From Paramecium sonneborni (lineage: Eukaryota; Ciliophora; Oligohymenophorea; Peniculida; Parameciidae), in assembly GCA_905182985.1 (NCBI GenBank), contig CAJJDN010000028.1, positions 413,857 to 477,856 of the forward strand: a stretch of DNA of 64,000 nt, written 5' to 3'. Both the position numbers and the translations under genes were made by a program. The notes beneath the pieces are model-generated. The model worked only from the letters and a program-made list of their open reading frames with translations, searched no databases and was not told where the DNA came from. Below, piece by piece: positions 1-13,086 of the stretch; position 1 is the stretch's first letter; the number at the start of each line of letters is the position of its first letter.

Positions 1-1636
1 ATGCACTTATGAAAACAATCCATTTCAAATATAAATGAATAATTGAATCAGGATGTTAATGAACGGATAATTCAATCTTTTACTAACTAATTAATTTTGA
101 AATTTATAGAGTAGTATTCATTTATTAATAATTAATTTTAATCAAATTATTCTAATTAAGGCTAATAAAATTCTTACAATAGCTCTTAAATCATCAGATA
201 AAGAAGAATATCATTTTTTGATACTGATTATAATTGATAAAATATTTTTTTGTGAGAAAAACCTTTGAAAATCATCAGAGAATGCACAATGAATTAAATA
301 AATTAATTGTTTTATCTTTGATTGTTTTCAAAGGAGAAAATTTGATTTAATTTCTAAAATACTAAATTTAGAATAATAATTATAATTAAATTTATTAATG
401 AAAAAATGTGCGTTTTACAATGCTATTAATTTAAACCTCTTCAAATCACTTATTGATAATAAATTTTAGTGAATATAAATAATGCCTATTCAATTCTCAT
501 AAGGTTTTTACACATATGAGTTTCTGTACAACAATATTTAAGTAGATATGAGAGGTTTATATTTAAATAAAAATCATTTAGAAGTGAAAGAGGAAGAAAA
601 ATTACTTAATTACACATTAAATTCAAAGCTTTGAATTTTTTTACAAACCGAAAAGAGTTTTATAATTTATCTTAATTTAATTGGAATGATTGTGATTAAT
701 TAATATCACAAAATTATTAATCATATTAGAAATATAATTAAACTAATATTACTGAAAGTAATTAAAGTCCTATTTTCATTTAATATCTCGTAATGCTCTT
801 TAACAAAATACTTTGAAATAACATGTGTTATGAATAAATATTATATTTTATGCTTATAAATTCTAACGTCCATTGATAAATTAAGTGAATTTATTAACTA
901 GAGGTCTTTATTTCTAAAAGATCTATTATTTTAACTGCTCCTTGATTGAAGTGCTCGAGTAAATAAATAGTGTTTAGATACTTTGATTTTTAGAAAAAAT
1001 ATGCAAGAAATAAGCTTAAACATTGTTTAGGTAAAAGATTTAAATTTAATATAAGCCTGTTTCCATAATTAGATTGTGAATACTTTAATAACTTAAGAAA
1101 AGCTGAAAATTGTGATATTTAATAAGATGTAAATGAATGGAAATTTAAAAGAGTCGTGTTGTATGAAGTTTAATTATCGAATTAAATAAAACACGTGTAA
1201 TATAAATACATGTTGAAAATGATGTTTATTAAAGTTTGAAATATCTAAAGAGATGCCTAAAGTTGAGTGTATATATGATATAAATATATAAATAATACAA
1301 ATTTTCAATAGAATAAGAGAATGTCTAAAAAACGGGTGTCTTAGAACCAAAAGCATAGAGTCCGAGGCAGAATTAGCGCTTTGTAAATTGAGATTTTAGT
1401 TAGAGATGTTTGAATTTGAATCAACATAGTTAATGAAAATGAAATATAAAATATCTAATTGTTTTTAAATCATGAGAATTTTATAAGCTACCGTTAAAGC
1501 AAAGTAAATGGAGAAAATAGTGATTAAGATAGATTGAGATAAAGACAATAAATGTATCTTGGATGAGTTTCTTTACACTTTAAGAGGGGTATAAACTTTT
1601 TTTAAAGTTGATAATTTATTTAACTTATAATCACGT
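1..1636. other. A+T-rich region without a recognised gene
   Basis: No convincing gene was found on either strand. The stretch is very A+T-rich and lacks the conserved motifs and consistent frames seen to its right. Its last part must hold the promoter and 5' UTR of the surface antigen gene that starts at 1637. Decayed coding sequence cannot be excluded. Confidence 0.5.
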
Positions 1637-4600
1637 ATGATGAAGATTTTGATAACAATAAGTATTTTAATTCTGACTGCATCTACTACAGATGTAGCAG
1701 TCTCAGATTAATGTAATTGTGAGAAACTTCTCTCTCAGGCTGATTGCAAATCGAAATAAGGATGCAATTGGTCCACAACAACATCTCTCTGTTCAAAAAT
1801 GGATTCTGGAAGCAGTTCCACTGAAGGATACTGTGGATTAATAAGTGATGGTAACACTTGCGCCAAGACAAAAGGATGTGCTTATATAGACTCAGTATGT
1901 TAAATATTTGCTGGCTGTACAGCATATAAGGGGGCATCAGACGCTGAATGCTAGGCTATATCAAAACAATGTAATTCAGATGGATAAGCATTTTGTGTTG
2001 ATCCTGGAACTTGTACAACTTATAAGACTTAAGAAGATTGTACTGGAAAAGGAAGTACTGGAGGATCAGGAACATGTGTTTGGGATACATCTTGCAGAGA
2101 GCAAAAATGTACTGAAGCAGATGTTTCTTTTAACTAAGATGCTTAGTGTAATAACTTTATCAAAGGATGTGTTACAACAGGAAAAGGCTGTGTAAGTTCT
2201 TTAGGATTATGTTCAACTTATAGTGGAGATATAGAAAGTTGTGAAGGATTGAAAGGATCAGATGGCTATTGTAAAGGAGTAGAAGGAAAAGATAAGTGTA
2301 CGGTAAAGGTATGTACTGATGCTGAGGTAACAATAACTACAGATGCCGCCTGTGGTAAGTATTAGATTGGTTGTGTTACAAATGGTTATGGATGTGTTAA
2401 GTCTCCTTTAGGATCATGTTCTACTTAGACAGGAGATAATGTAGTATGTGCAAATAAGATTGGTTCAGATGGTAAATGCAAAGGAGTAGCTGAAGGTAAA
2501 ACATGCAGTGTTGTTGAATGTAAAGATGCTCCAGAAACTTATTCAAATGATGATGAATGTGCTAAGTATAAGACTGGATGTGTTACTACTGGTAAAGGAT
2601 GTACTACTCAAAGAGGTGTTTGTTCTTCATACAAAGGAACCTCATCCACATGTGATGGATATATTGGATCTGATGGTAAATGTAAAGGTGCATCAGATGC
2701 TGAAGCTGCTTGCTCTGCTAAAGTTTGTAAAGATGCTGATGCTACTTTGGATACAGATGCTAAATGTGATGATTATTAAACTGGATGTAAAACTACTGGT
2801 AAAGGTTGTGTCTCTACTTTATCAAATTGTTCTTCTTATACTGGAGATTCAACAAGTTGTGATGGATATATAGGTCTTGATGGTAAATGTGCTGGTGGAG
2901 CTAGTAGTGGTAGTTGTTTCCCTAAAAAATGTGCAGATGCTGCTGCTTCATTAACTACCAATGAAGATTGTTCTAATTATTAAACTGGATGTATTGCAAC
3001 TGGAACTGGTGGTTGTATGGATGCTGGTGCTTGTAGTACATTAGTCAATAGCAGTCAATGTGATGGAAAATCAACTTGTTAATGGACACCTTAATGTGTT
3101 TAAAATTCAGCTTGTGTTGATCTTAAAACTGAAGTTTTATGTAAGACTGTTACTTTGTAAAATGGCAACACTTGTTGGTGGGTCTCTGGTGCTTGTGTAG
3201 ATAGAACATGTGTTTAAGCACCCTAATCATATAACACTGATTCTATGTGTGATGGCTTCTTGAAGGGATGTTTAACAAAGAAAACTGGTTGTCTTGCTCC
3301 TAGTGCTGCTTGTACTAGCTATTAAGGAACTAAAGCAACATGTGAAGGATTCACTATTAAATGTACTAATACAAATGTTGCTACTGATTCAACTGATTGT
3401 ACTGCTCCTGTATGTTCAGATAATAAAGATGCTACAACTGATGAGGCCTGTAAATCTTATCATATAAATTGTTTAACAAATGGTGCTGGATGTATTGATT
3501 CGAGTGCAGCTTGTTCTGCTTATCCAGGAAGTAGCACAGATATTTGTGGAAAATTCAAAGGTGCTAATTAAGTAAATCCTTGTTGGTGGAAAGCTGGATC
3601 AAATTGTGTAGATAAAGCATGTACCGATGCAGACAATACTAATACAACAGATGAATTATGCGACAAATTCTTGAAAGGATGTGTAACAACAGGAGCAGGA
3701 TGTGTTCCAAGTGCTTAAACTTGTCCTAGTTATTCATTAAATTAAGCCGGTTGCTTAGCATTATCAAAAGGATGTGCAAGAAGGGAATCATGCAAAGTTG
3801 AATTAACATGTGCAGAAATCACAAGTCCAACTAATTAAGGAAGTTGTGATGCAATATTACCAAATAGATGTATGTTTGTTGGTACTGGATGTGTAGCAAT
3901 AGGAGTTTGTAGTACATATGATGGTAATAATACGGATGCTTGTAAAAACTTAGTTAATACAACAGGAGGTAAATGTTTTTGGAAAACTGGTACTAAATGT
4001 TAAGATTTAACATGTGCAGATATAGCAAGTCCAACTAATTAAGCAAGTTGTGATGCAGTATTATCAAATAAATGTATGTTTGTTGTTAATGCATGTGTAA
4101 CAATAGGAGCTTGCAATACATATAATGGTACTTCATTAGATATTTGTCAAAATTTATTTGATACAAGTGGATATAAATGTCATTGGGTAGCTAGTGCTAC
4201 TAAATGTTCAGATTAAACATTAACATGTGCAGGTATAACAAGTCCAGCTCCAACTAGTTAAGCAAGTTGCGATGCAGTATTACCAAAAAAATGTATGTTT
4301 GTTGGTAGTGCATGTGTAGCAATAGGAGCTTGTAGTTCATATGATGGTAATAATACGGATGCTTGTAAAAACTTAGTTAATACAACAGGAGGTAAATGTT
4401 TTTGGAAAACTGGTACTAAATGTTCAGATTTAACATGTGCAGAAATCACAAGTCCAACTAATTAAGCAAGTTGTGATGCAGTATTATCAAATAAATGTAT
4501 GTTTGTTGGTAGTGTATGTGTAGCAATTGGAGCTTGTAATACATATAATGGTACTTCATTAGATATTTGTCAAAATTTAATTGATACAAATGGATATAAA

Positions 4601-7429
4601 TGTCATTGGGTAGCTAGTGCTACTAAATGTAGTGATAGAACATGTATTTTAAAGACTGATGGAAATACAGATGCCATTTGTTAAGCATGGCTACCAACTT
4701 GTAAGACTAATGGAGTTAGTTGTGTGGATGTAACTGCAGCTTGCACTACTTTGGAAGGAACTTCAGAGAGTTGTTAATAACTAACTGCAACAGTTTGGGG
4801 ATCTAAATGTTAAAGTAATACCTCTGTTATTGGAGCCTGTATTTCAAAAAGATGTTAAGATAATGGAACTGCTACAACTGATGCAGATTGTAAGAAATTT
4901 TTGGATGGTTGTATTACAACAGGTAAAGGATGTATTGATGGAACTACTAAATGTAGTGGTTAATGGGGTAATTAAGATGGATGTAAATTATTAACTGGAA
5001 ATGGTAAACCATGTTGGAGTTTATCTTTAACTACCAAAGGAGCATGTATTGATAAAACTTGTACTCATAATACTACTGCTACTACTGATGCTGATTGTGC
5101 AGCCTTTATGAAGGGTTGTGTTACCAAAAGACCAGGTTGTGTTGATGCTACAGCTGAATGTTCTGCGTATTAAGGGGTCTAAGCTGATTGTGAAAAAGCA
5201 GTAGGTAATGGTAAATCATGTACTAATGATTCAACTGCTACTGCTACAACTGCTTGCAAAGTTAAAGATTGTACTAAATTATCTGCTGATTCATATACTG
5301 AATAAGTTTGTCAAAATTATGGTATTTAATGCCATTTTAATGGAACGAAATGTGATGTTATTTAAGCATGTGCTTAAATGAAGGGTAACTTTATCACATG
5401 TGCATAATATGTTGCTTCGGATGGACCTTGTGTTGGTACTGCTCTCTAAACTGAAACACCAACTAGTTGTTCTGCTGCTAAATGTTCAGATGCTCCTCTA
5501 ACATTAACTACTGATACTGAATGTGATAATTATAAAAAAGGATGCAAAACTAATGGTCGTGGATGTGGAACTGCTATTTTGTGTGCAGATGTATAAAATT
5601 CTTCTTCTTGTGCTGCTGTTAAAAGTGGAAATAATCCTATTTGTACATGGGCCTCTCAATGTAGAGATGTTCAATCATCATGTAGTAGTTTCACAGCTAG
5701 TGGATAGAGTGTATGCTCATCATCAGAATCTACATCAGGATTTGGAGTTTGTGTTTGGAAAAACAGTGCGTGCACAGAAGCAAAATGTGAAGATTTACCT
5801 TTAACAGTTAGTTCAGAAACAGATTGTGTTGAATATTCTACAACCTGTACTTATGGAGGTGCTGGTTGTGTTACTAAAGGAGCATGTACCAGTTATACAA
5901 AAAAAGAAGTTTGTGTAGCAGCAAAATCTACAGATTTAATTGGAAGTTGCACTTGGGATGAAACAGTAGTAGCAGGTACTTAAATAAAAGGATGTAGAGC
6001 AAAAGATTGCTAAGATGCTGCGAATACAATAACAAATGATGCTGATTGTGAGGCATTCATATCAGGTTGTGTTAGTAATGGTGCTGGATGTATGAAATCT
6101 ACATTTACATGTGATATGTTTAAAACATAGGCTAAATGTCTTTAAGACTCATCATTATAACCATGTCTTTGGAACAATAATGCTTGCTAATAATATTATA
6201 AATGCGCAGATTTGTCATTGAAAACAGTAGCAAGTTGTTAAGCAGCTTCTAGATATTGTACAACAGACGAAAGTAAATGTACTCCATTAAAGACTTGTGC
6301 AAATTATACAAAATAAATATAATGTTAATCAGGTACTGATGGTATTTGTGGATGGGTAACATCTACAAAGAAATGTCAACTCTTTACTTAATGTACAGAT
6401 TTAGTTTCCAAAGTACTAACAGAATGTTCAGCCTTCAATTCTAAATGTATTACTAATGGAACAAACTGTATAGAGATGGGTGAATGTTCGGCTTATGCTG
6501 ATAGTGAAACGGCTTGTAAGACTGGGGGAACTGATGGTACTTGTCAATTTGATAAAGATACATCATCATGTAGATTAAGACAATGTTCTGATGCAACCAC
6601 TTCTACTTCAACTCATAATGGATGCTTTGGATATTAAATAAATGCAACTACTAAATGCACAACAGATGGATCAAAATGTACTTCTTTGGCTGACTGTGCT
6701 TCATATACAAAATAAGCTGGTTGTGTCCTTGATAGTTAATTTAAAGCTTGTGTATGGGATACTACAGCCAAAACATGTAAAACAAAGACTTGTTCAGATA
6801 CTAAAAAGACTAAAAGTTCTGAATGTGCTGCTGCATTATTTGGATGTATCTCAGATGGAACTAAATGTATTGATTAAGGAAAATGTGCAGAATACACAAC
6901 TAAAGAAGCTTGTTCTGCTGGTGGAACAGATGGTGCTTGTGCATTTACTCCAGCCTCAGGTTCAACAACAACTGGAACATGCAAATTATTTACTTAATGT
7001 TCAGATGCTAATTCAGATCAAAATGCTTGCCAATCTAAATCATTAACTTGTAAATGGACTGCCGCAGCTGGTACTACAGCTAGCTCATGTTCCAATCATA
7101 CTTGTGATTCAGCTGCTAAAGGAACTGCTAAATGTGTCACTGTCCCAAGTTTTGATGGTAAAAGATACACTGTTTGTCAGGTACAAGGAGGAAAATGTGT
7201 CACTGGAGATCCAAGTGCTTTGACATAAGATACATGTTACAAACTGAGTTAATATACCTACAGTTGGAATGCTAGTACTAAAAAATGTATTGCCTGTGGA
7301 GCCGGAGCCACAAGTACAAACAACAACACCACTGTAGATAATAATTAAACCAACGTAACTGATCCCGTTACTACTGAATATGGATCCTATCTATATGCCT
7401 TGCCCATTTTGATTTCCTTAATTTTCTGA
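1637..7429 (+). CDS. Paramecium-type surface (immobilisation) antigen, GPI-anchored
   Basis: A single uninterrupted frame of 1930 codons, with TAA/TAG as Gln, ends at TGA 7427. The N-terminus (MMKILITISILILTAS) is a signal peptide. The body is almost wholly cysteine-periodic, with repeated modules of the form C-x-x-Y-x-G and G-C-V-T-T-G-x-G-C. The C-terminus ends in a short hydrophobic tail (YALPILISLIF) after a small-residue stretch, as expected for a GPI signal. This is the architecture of ciliate immobilisation antigens, which coat cell and cilia and are expressed one at a time. The protein is somewhat shorter than the classic 250-300 kDa antigens. Near-identical central repeats lie at 3809-4640. 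No intron is seen. Which serotype family it belongs to, and whether it is expressed, cannot be told from sequence. Confidence 0.93.
3809..4640 (+). repeat. four central tandem repeats of the surface antigen (~68-71 aa each)
   Basis: Four direct repeats start at the TGT codons 3809, 4013, 4226 and 4436, giving units of 204, 213, 210 and about 205 nt. Each unit encodes C-A-x-I-x-S-P-T-N-Q-x-S-C-D-A-x-L followed by KCMFV and an x-I-G-x-C-x-T-Y core. Units 1 and 3 share an ending (GGKCFWKTGTKC) that differs from the one shared by units 2 and 4 (GYKCHWVASATKC). The order is therefore ABAB, which suggests duplication of a two-unit block. Central repeats of this kind are typical of Paramecium surface antigens. 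Confidence 0.9.
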
Positions 7430-7993
7430 CAATGAAAATGAAATTATGCATATCAATAAAAATTATCAAAAATTTCCCTCACCTCTTAATTTTTACATTT
7501 TTTATAATCATATTTCCTTTTACTTTCTTATGGCTAATATTTAAAAAAATTCATCTATCTTATTATAAATTCTAAATAGAAGGAGATATTAATTTTAGCG
7601 TTATCAAATTTAAATTGAGTTGTTCAATATCAGAAAAAATTGTTTGAGCTCAAATAATGTTAAGATCTTGATAAATTTATGAACATTTATAAGAATTAAA
7701 TATTGATCATGTTGATGATAAAAAATATGAAACATAAAAATACAAAAGTATGATTTTATAATAAGAAAAATTGATAGTTTGAATAAATTTAATTTTATGT
7801 TATAAAGAGGCTGAGATGATGGAAATTAAAAAAGAAATTTAATAGATTTGCCAACAGATGCAATTAAAACATATTATTATAGAAGAGATTCAGATCTAGA
7901 GTCATACGATTATAAACGATTACTGAATGCTTTTTATTTAATGTTAATTATTTGAAATATCAAATTAATTCGTAAATAAAATTATAATTAATT
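7430..7993. other. intergenic, convergent 3' ends
   Basis: A+T-rich spacer between the surface antigen stop and the proposed minus-strand gene. I see no coding signal, tRNA or repeat in it. Confidence 0.5.
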
Positions 7994-8701
7994 TCAATTA
8001 ATTGTATTTTTTTCTTCTAAATAATTTGGCTATTAAAAATGCCTTTTCTTTTAAAATATATCTTTTTTTTATTCTCTAAAATTCTTGCTTTATCCATGAA
8101 TATAATTTTTAACTATTTAATTTTACGGGTCTTCAGTTGGTTAAATTAAATTATGCTAAACTTTGGATAAATATTTTCTCCTTTTTTTTTCATAGAATTA
8201 ATAATTTAACTCATGATTGGGAATAAGATTCTTAAAAAATATAATCATCATCAGAGTTTATAAATCATAGCCACTAGGATGATTAAATTTATATTGCTAG
8301 CGTATTTTGTCCTTAATCTTTACATCTCTTAAAATTTTATCACCTAGTTGATTATCTTTTTAAAATTTGTATTTTATTCAAAACATTTCACCCACTTTTT
8401 CCAAAGCTAAAAATGAGTTTTGATAATCTATTTTTTATTTTTTATTTTCTCAATATTCTTGCAACCATTCATCCTATAACATTACTTAATTAAATTAAAA
8501 CTCTTTCTAAATTTGATTTATCTTATGTTTAAGACCGATCTCTTTTTATTTGTTTATCTCAAAGGATCTATTTTTTACATATTATCTTTATTAAAGTCAT
8601 CATATAAACCAAATAACTACTCATTTGTCATTTGGGGTTCCTGAACATCTTTAATTAATAGGGTACTTGCATAATTTATTCCTTGCTTGTTTGACAACCA
8701 T
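7994..8701 (-). CDS. hypothetical lysine/glutamine-rich protein (exon structure uncertain)
   Basis: Minus-strand frames are open between an ATG at 8701 and TGA at 7994, but only if small introns are removed. One of about 18 nt is proposed near 8665, and one of about 36 nt is needed near 8380. Segments such as QLFGLYDDFNKDN and a basic C-terminal part (NYIHGQSKNFREQKK) look coding. At least one junction in the middle could not be resolved. I do not recognise a family. A decaying gene is possible. The 3' end faces the 3' end of the surface antigen gene, with 564 bp of A+T-rich sequence between them. Confidence 0.35.
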
Positions 8702-8933
8702 TGAAATAATGTTAAATATTTATAAAAATTATATTAAATATTATATATACTAATCAATTTACTTTAATTTCGAGATGTTTATCTGACCAAAGATTAAATT
8801 CTTAGTCAGAATTAAAATATTTTATTAATTTTTTAAAGGCTTTGATAAAAATTAATGATAATAGATATTATAAATTGTATTCTTTTGTCTTTCATTTTAA
8901 GCATTATTTTATACAATTAATATTTATAATAAA

Positions 8934-9918
8934 ATGGATGATCTAAAGTCAGAGAAATTAAATAGAGTTGAATCAAATTTGAGTTTTCATGCTAATATTA
9001 ACAATACTAACCTTCTTAATGAGACTTAAGAGTAAATTCCTACTGCTTCAAAGCTTTCTCCATAAACACTATGTGGAATTTATGTATTATGCTAATTATT
9101 GCAATTAATGATTGGATTTTCACTAGTTTAAAATATTGATGCAATTACAATAGCTACATAAAGATGCATTGTTAATATAATCATGACTTTGATGTACATT
9201 CAATTTTTTGACAAACGTCTTTTTCAGCTAGACTAATCATGTTTCAGAGTTATAGCTGCTATGGCAGGATGTCAAGTTATAGCTTCCTTAGTTGGATTTT
9301 GGGCAATGTATAATGATTCTCTATTATTTAGGTTTTATTTTCCATTTTCAGAAATATGCGCTTTTCATTAATTAACTCCAGGTTATATATAAGTGTTTAA
9401 TCATTTTCTATATTAAGCAGGAAATCAATTAAATTTAGTCATTTCTTTGATGTAAACTCTATCAACTTTACTATTCGGTTAAAACTTACTATTTGTTTTC
9501 GTTTGCCTTCTTTAACCAGTATGTTTGGCATTCTCTCATGTTATTAAATTTCTGATGAATAAACAACTTCCTTTTTTCACTTTGATGCTTTACTAAAGCC
9601 TTTTTGGTTTACCTGTATACATTTTATTAAATCTTATGGCTCAGGAAGTGTAAAACATTTTTTCAGGCGCTTATTTTCTGTAAATTATTTAAATTATTTT
9701 TTTTTAGAGAAATAACGTTTATGACTATTTTATAAATGATTGCCTATGTAGCTTAAAATGAAATTTAGGCTTAAAAGACAATAAAGATGTGGATTCTTCC
9801 TGGGGCAGTCACAATATTATCTTTATTTGTTTAACTAGGATACCACTAAGTTGACTTGAATTACGGTACTCTTTCTATCATTTTTATTGTGTTTACATCA
9901 ATTAACAATGAGAAATGA
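8934..9918 (+). CDS. multi-pass membrane protein, unknown function
   Basis: The ATG at 8934 follows an A+T-rich leader. One 28-nt intron (9680-9707, GTAAAT...TTTAG) restores the frame, and the exons sum to 318 codons before TGA 9916. The protein has a short polar N-terminus and then about eight hydrophobic segments, for example CGIYVLCQLLQLMIGFSL, AMAGCQVIASLVGFWAMY and LLFVFVCLLQPVCLAFSH. It is probably an integral membrane protein of the endomembrane system or cell surface. No family motif was recognised. Codon use matches its neighbours. Confidence 0.75.
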
Positions 9919-10277
9919 ATATTTTTATAAAATTTAAATATTATTATATTATTGCTTTTTTAATTTTATAAGTTTGAATACCCTTAAACCTTATCATTTG
10001 AATTTAATTATATAATTCATTGTTTAATTACATGATTAAAAATTGTTTAGAGAATAGTATATTCAATTTTTATCAAAGGTAATAATAGAAAATTTCAATT
10101 TTCAAAAATAATTAAAAATGTCAAAAATTCAAATAAAAGCATAAAATAAACTTTGAATTTAAAAACTTGACTGACTAAATCTTAAAGCATGGATATTGCT
10201 GTCATTTAAATATACAGATATTTGCATTGGTCTTCATTTTAAAAAGTAGAAAGGATTTTGTAAAAAAAAATTAAATT
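9919..10277. other. intergenic spacer upstream of SAS-6
   Basis: 359 bp of A+T-rich sequence between two plus-strand genes. It must contain the 3' end of the membrane protein gene and the SAS-6 promoter. No other feature was recognised. Confidence 0.5.
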
Positions 10278-12278
10278 ATGAACTCAAAAGTAACTCTATC
10301 TCCATTTCTAGAGCTAAAATTAGAGGATAATGTTATTGATTTATACAAAATTTTGCTTTTAATTAACAGTTAAAATTTAAAATATAATAATGTAAGACTA
10401 TAGGGGGAATTTCAAAAGAATAGAATTCGGTATATAATAGACTCCAGCCAAATCTACAACAAATATCAATGATTTTCAATCATCTTAAAAATTGAAATAC
10501 GACTAAATGAGTAATAAACCTTAATCATAATCTGTCAATATCAGCTTTGTTAATGCTCCTGTTACTGCAGTTTCTAAAGAGCTTTTCACTTTATAAATTC
10601 CTGTAAAAGTGAAATAAGTAACAGATGATTGGAATACATAATTAACTTTGAAAATGATAATGCAATAAAGTTAATAAGCTCATGGTTACATATTAAGGAT
10701 TGAATTAACAGATGATAACAATTTACAGTTTTTGTATATACTTGATTTGACAGAAGGAGAATTTTTAACATTAAAAAATGAATAAAGTTTGCATGTAGAT
10801 TTTGCCACTTTTCCAATGAAACTTGCAGATCTATTATAATTGTGTATTAATAGTTAAAGAGATGAAAAAGTGAAGTAAAAAATGTGAGATTATTTAGTTT
10901 TTATGTTTGTTTGGAAACTAAGAATGGTGAATCTATTCTTGCTGTAATTGAAAATAACGAGTTTAAAAAATTGACTCATCTATCTTTAAAATTAAGAAGT
11001 GCAACAGATGATGTTATAAAAGCATTTTTAGCAAATAAATTAGCAATAGAAAAATAAGATAATGAAGAAAATAAAAAAAGAAACAAGAAATTATCTGAAC
11101 TTTTAGATGAAAAACATTGGGAACTTGAAAATTTGAAGTCTCAAAATAGAAAACTAACAGAGGATAAAGATTCAAAGGCTTAATAATTATTATTAGAAGA
11201 ATAGAAGAAATTTAATGATTTTAGAGAGTAATCTTTAAGTAAAGAAACCAATTTTAAAAGAGAAAGTGAAAATGAAAAGTAGTTTATTATTGAAAAATAT
11301 GATAAAATTGTATTTGAATTATAGAATAAATACACACAACTATAATAGATCAATACAGAATTGTCTGAATAAAGATCACAATTAATTTAATCAGAAAGGG
11401 AACTCAAAAATAAATTAGCCATACTTCAATAAGAAACTTTATAATTTTAAAAAGAGAATTAAGAATTTAGATTATAAAATAAAGAATTAGATACTCTAAA
11501 ATTTACATAAGAAAGGTAATTGATTGAATTAAGAATTTAAAAGGAGGGTTTCGAAAAATTAATCCGAGACAAGGAAGACTTTTTGAATAGTAAATAATAA
11601 TTAGTAGATAATGAGAAAAAATAAAATGTAAATTATGCTTTTAATTTTAAAGTTTATTCTTGAAGAATAAGTAGCAAATTAAAAAAAATAAATTGAAAAA
11701 CTTGAAACCAGAATTAATGTTATGAGTGAAGAAGTAAATAAAGGAAATCAGATCATAGAAAAACTGGAAAATGAGCTCAGTAAATAAAAAGAAAAAATAA
11801 AGCTAAAAAATACGGTTGTTCTTTAATAGGAGTAAACTGTATAGTAATTACAAGATGCAAATGATTTAAATCATAAACAAATCAATGAATGTAAATAGTT
11901 ATTTACTAAAAATAGTAAGAAGAGAAAAAGACTCATTTGAAATTAGATTGAAAGATCAAGAAAACATGAATCTTGATTTAAAAAACAAATTAGCTGAGAG
12001 TTAAAAATTACTAGAATCAAATAACTAAATGATTCAATATTTAAATAAATGTTTAAATGAAACAAAAGTTTAAGCTCCTGCATAAATGCCTGGAATATCC
12101 TCTTTAAAAAGTTAAACATTTTCAAAATATACATCTCCAATACCATTATAAGAAGATGTAATAATCTATATTAGTATAGTAGAGAAGCTTTCGTAATTAA
12201 AGTGTTACTAATTAATAAAATCAAAATAATATATCCTAAATATCAAACGCTACTATATCAAATAAATTTAATTTTTGA
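10278..12278 (+). CDS. SAS6: SAS-6, centriole/basal-body cartwheel protein
   Basis: SAS-6 homodimers form the ninefold cartwheel that templates basal bodies. The N-terminal head domain is clear at about residues 80-210: RIELTDDNNLQFLYILDL, LHVDFATFPMKLADLLQLC and, after an intron, ENNEFKKLTHLSLKL. These match the conserved SAS-6 segments. A long Gln/Glu/Lys coiled coil follows (about residues 220-570), then a low-complexity tail. Five introns of 22-25 nt (10290-10311, 10875-10897, 11628-11652, 11892-11916 and about 12150-12171) give 627 codons ending at TGA 12276. The start is the weak point: the first ~70 residues are not conserved, and an ATG at about 10507, just before the head domain, is an alternative. 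Family identity is confident. Confidence 0.9.
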
Positions 12279-12600
12279 ACATTATGTAGCACACTTTAAA
12301 TTAAAATAAATTCAATATATATCCAACATATCTATTTATTAATATTTTTATGTATTTTTTTTTCCCAATTAAAAGATTTAATCATAATATCTTTTAAATT
12401 AATAGATACAAAATTTGCTAATTTTTAGTGAATTAAAATTAATGAATACTAAATTTTTGTGATATTCTACTGTCATATCTTATTGAAAGAGTTTACATAT
12501 TTTGCATATATAGATATGAGATCAAATAAATGAAGGATTATTGATATAATAATATAAATAATAGGAGTAAATAAATTAAAGCTTTTAAATTTTATTAAAA

Positions 12601-13055
12601 ATGACAAAGAAGACAAAGAAGGTAGGTATAACAGGAAAATATGGAACTAGATATGGAGCATCATTAAGAAAAATTATTAAGAAATTTGAAATTTCATAGC
12701 ATTAAAGATATTTTAATACCTTCACTGGAGCAGTATAATGATAATTAAATATTTTAGCATTCTCTTAAGAGATAAGCTATTGGTATCTGGAGATGCACAT
12801 AAACAGGATTATAAATAGCTGGTGGAGCTTGGGAAGTAAAGTAATTAACTTTATTAAATTATTAGTACTCCTGCAGGATTGTCAGCTAAATAAGGTATGT
12901 TGAGAATAAAAAAATTAAAGGATGATGCAGAAGTTGAGGTTAAAGAAGAAAAGAAAGATAAAAAATAATAATAACCAAAAGAAGAAAAAGCAAAGGAATA
13001 AGTTAAAGAAGCTTAGAAAACTTAACATAAAAAAACATAGGGAAAGAAATAATGA
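12601..13055 (+). CDS. RPL37A: ribosomal protein eL43 (L37A) with degenerate zinc finger
   Basis: A large-subunit ribosomal protein. The N-terminus [19 protein letters not shown] and the later RQAIGIWRC...AGGAWE match eL43 closely. Two 25-nt introns (12733-12757 and 12841-12865) give 134 codons to TGA 13053. The family binds zinc with CxxC...CxxC. Here the first pair is replaced (Y-F-N-T-F-T-G in place of Y-x-C-x-F-C-G) and only the first Cys of the second pair remains (W-R-C-T-Q-T), so three of four ligands are missing. A Lys/Glu/Gln-rich extension of about 45 residues follows the normal end. It could be a divergent paralog beside a canonical copy elsewhere. Only 31 bp separate its stop from the next start. 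Confidence 0.88.
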
Positions 13056-13086
13056 TCATGTATATTAATTAAATAATATTAAATTA

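Noticed and set aside
1908..7046. Several short Leu/Val/Lys-rich plus-strand frames (for example at 1908, 2508, 5523 and 6642)
   Set aside because: They are out-of-frame shadows of the 1930-codon surface antigen reading frame.
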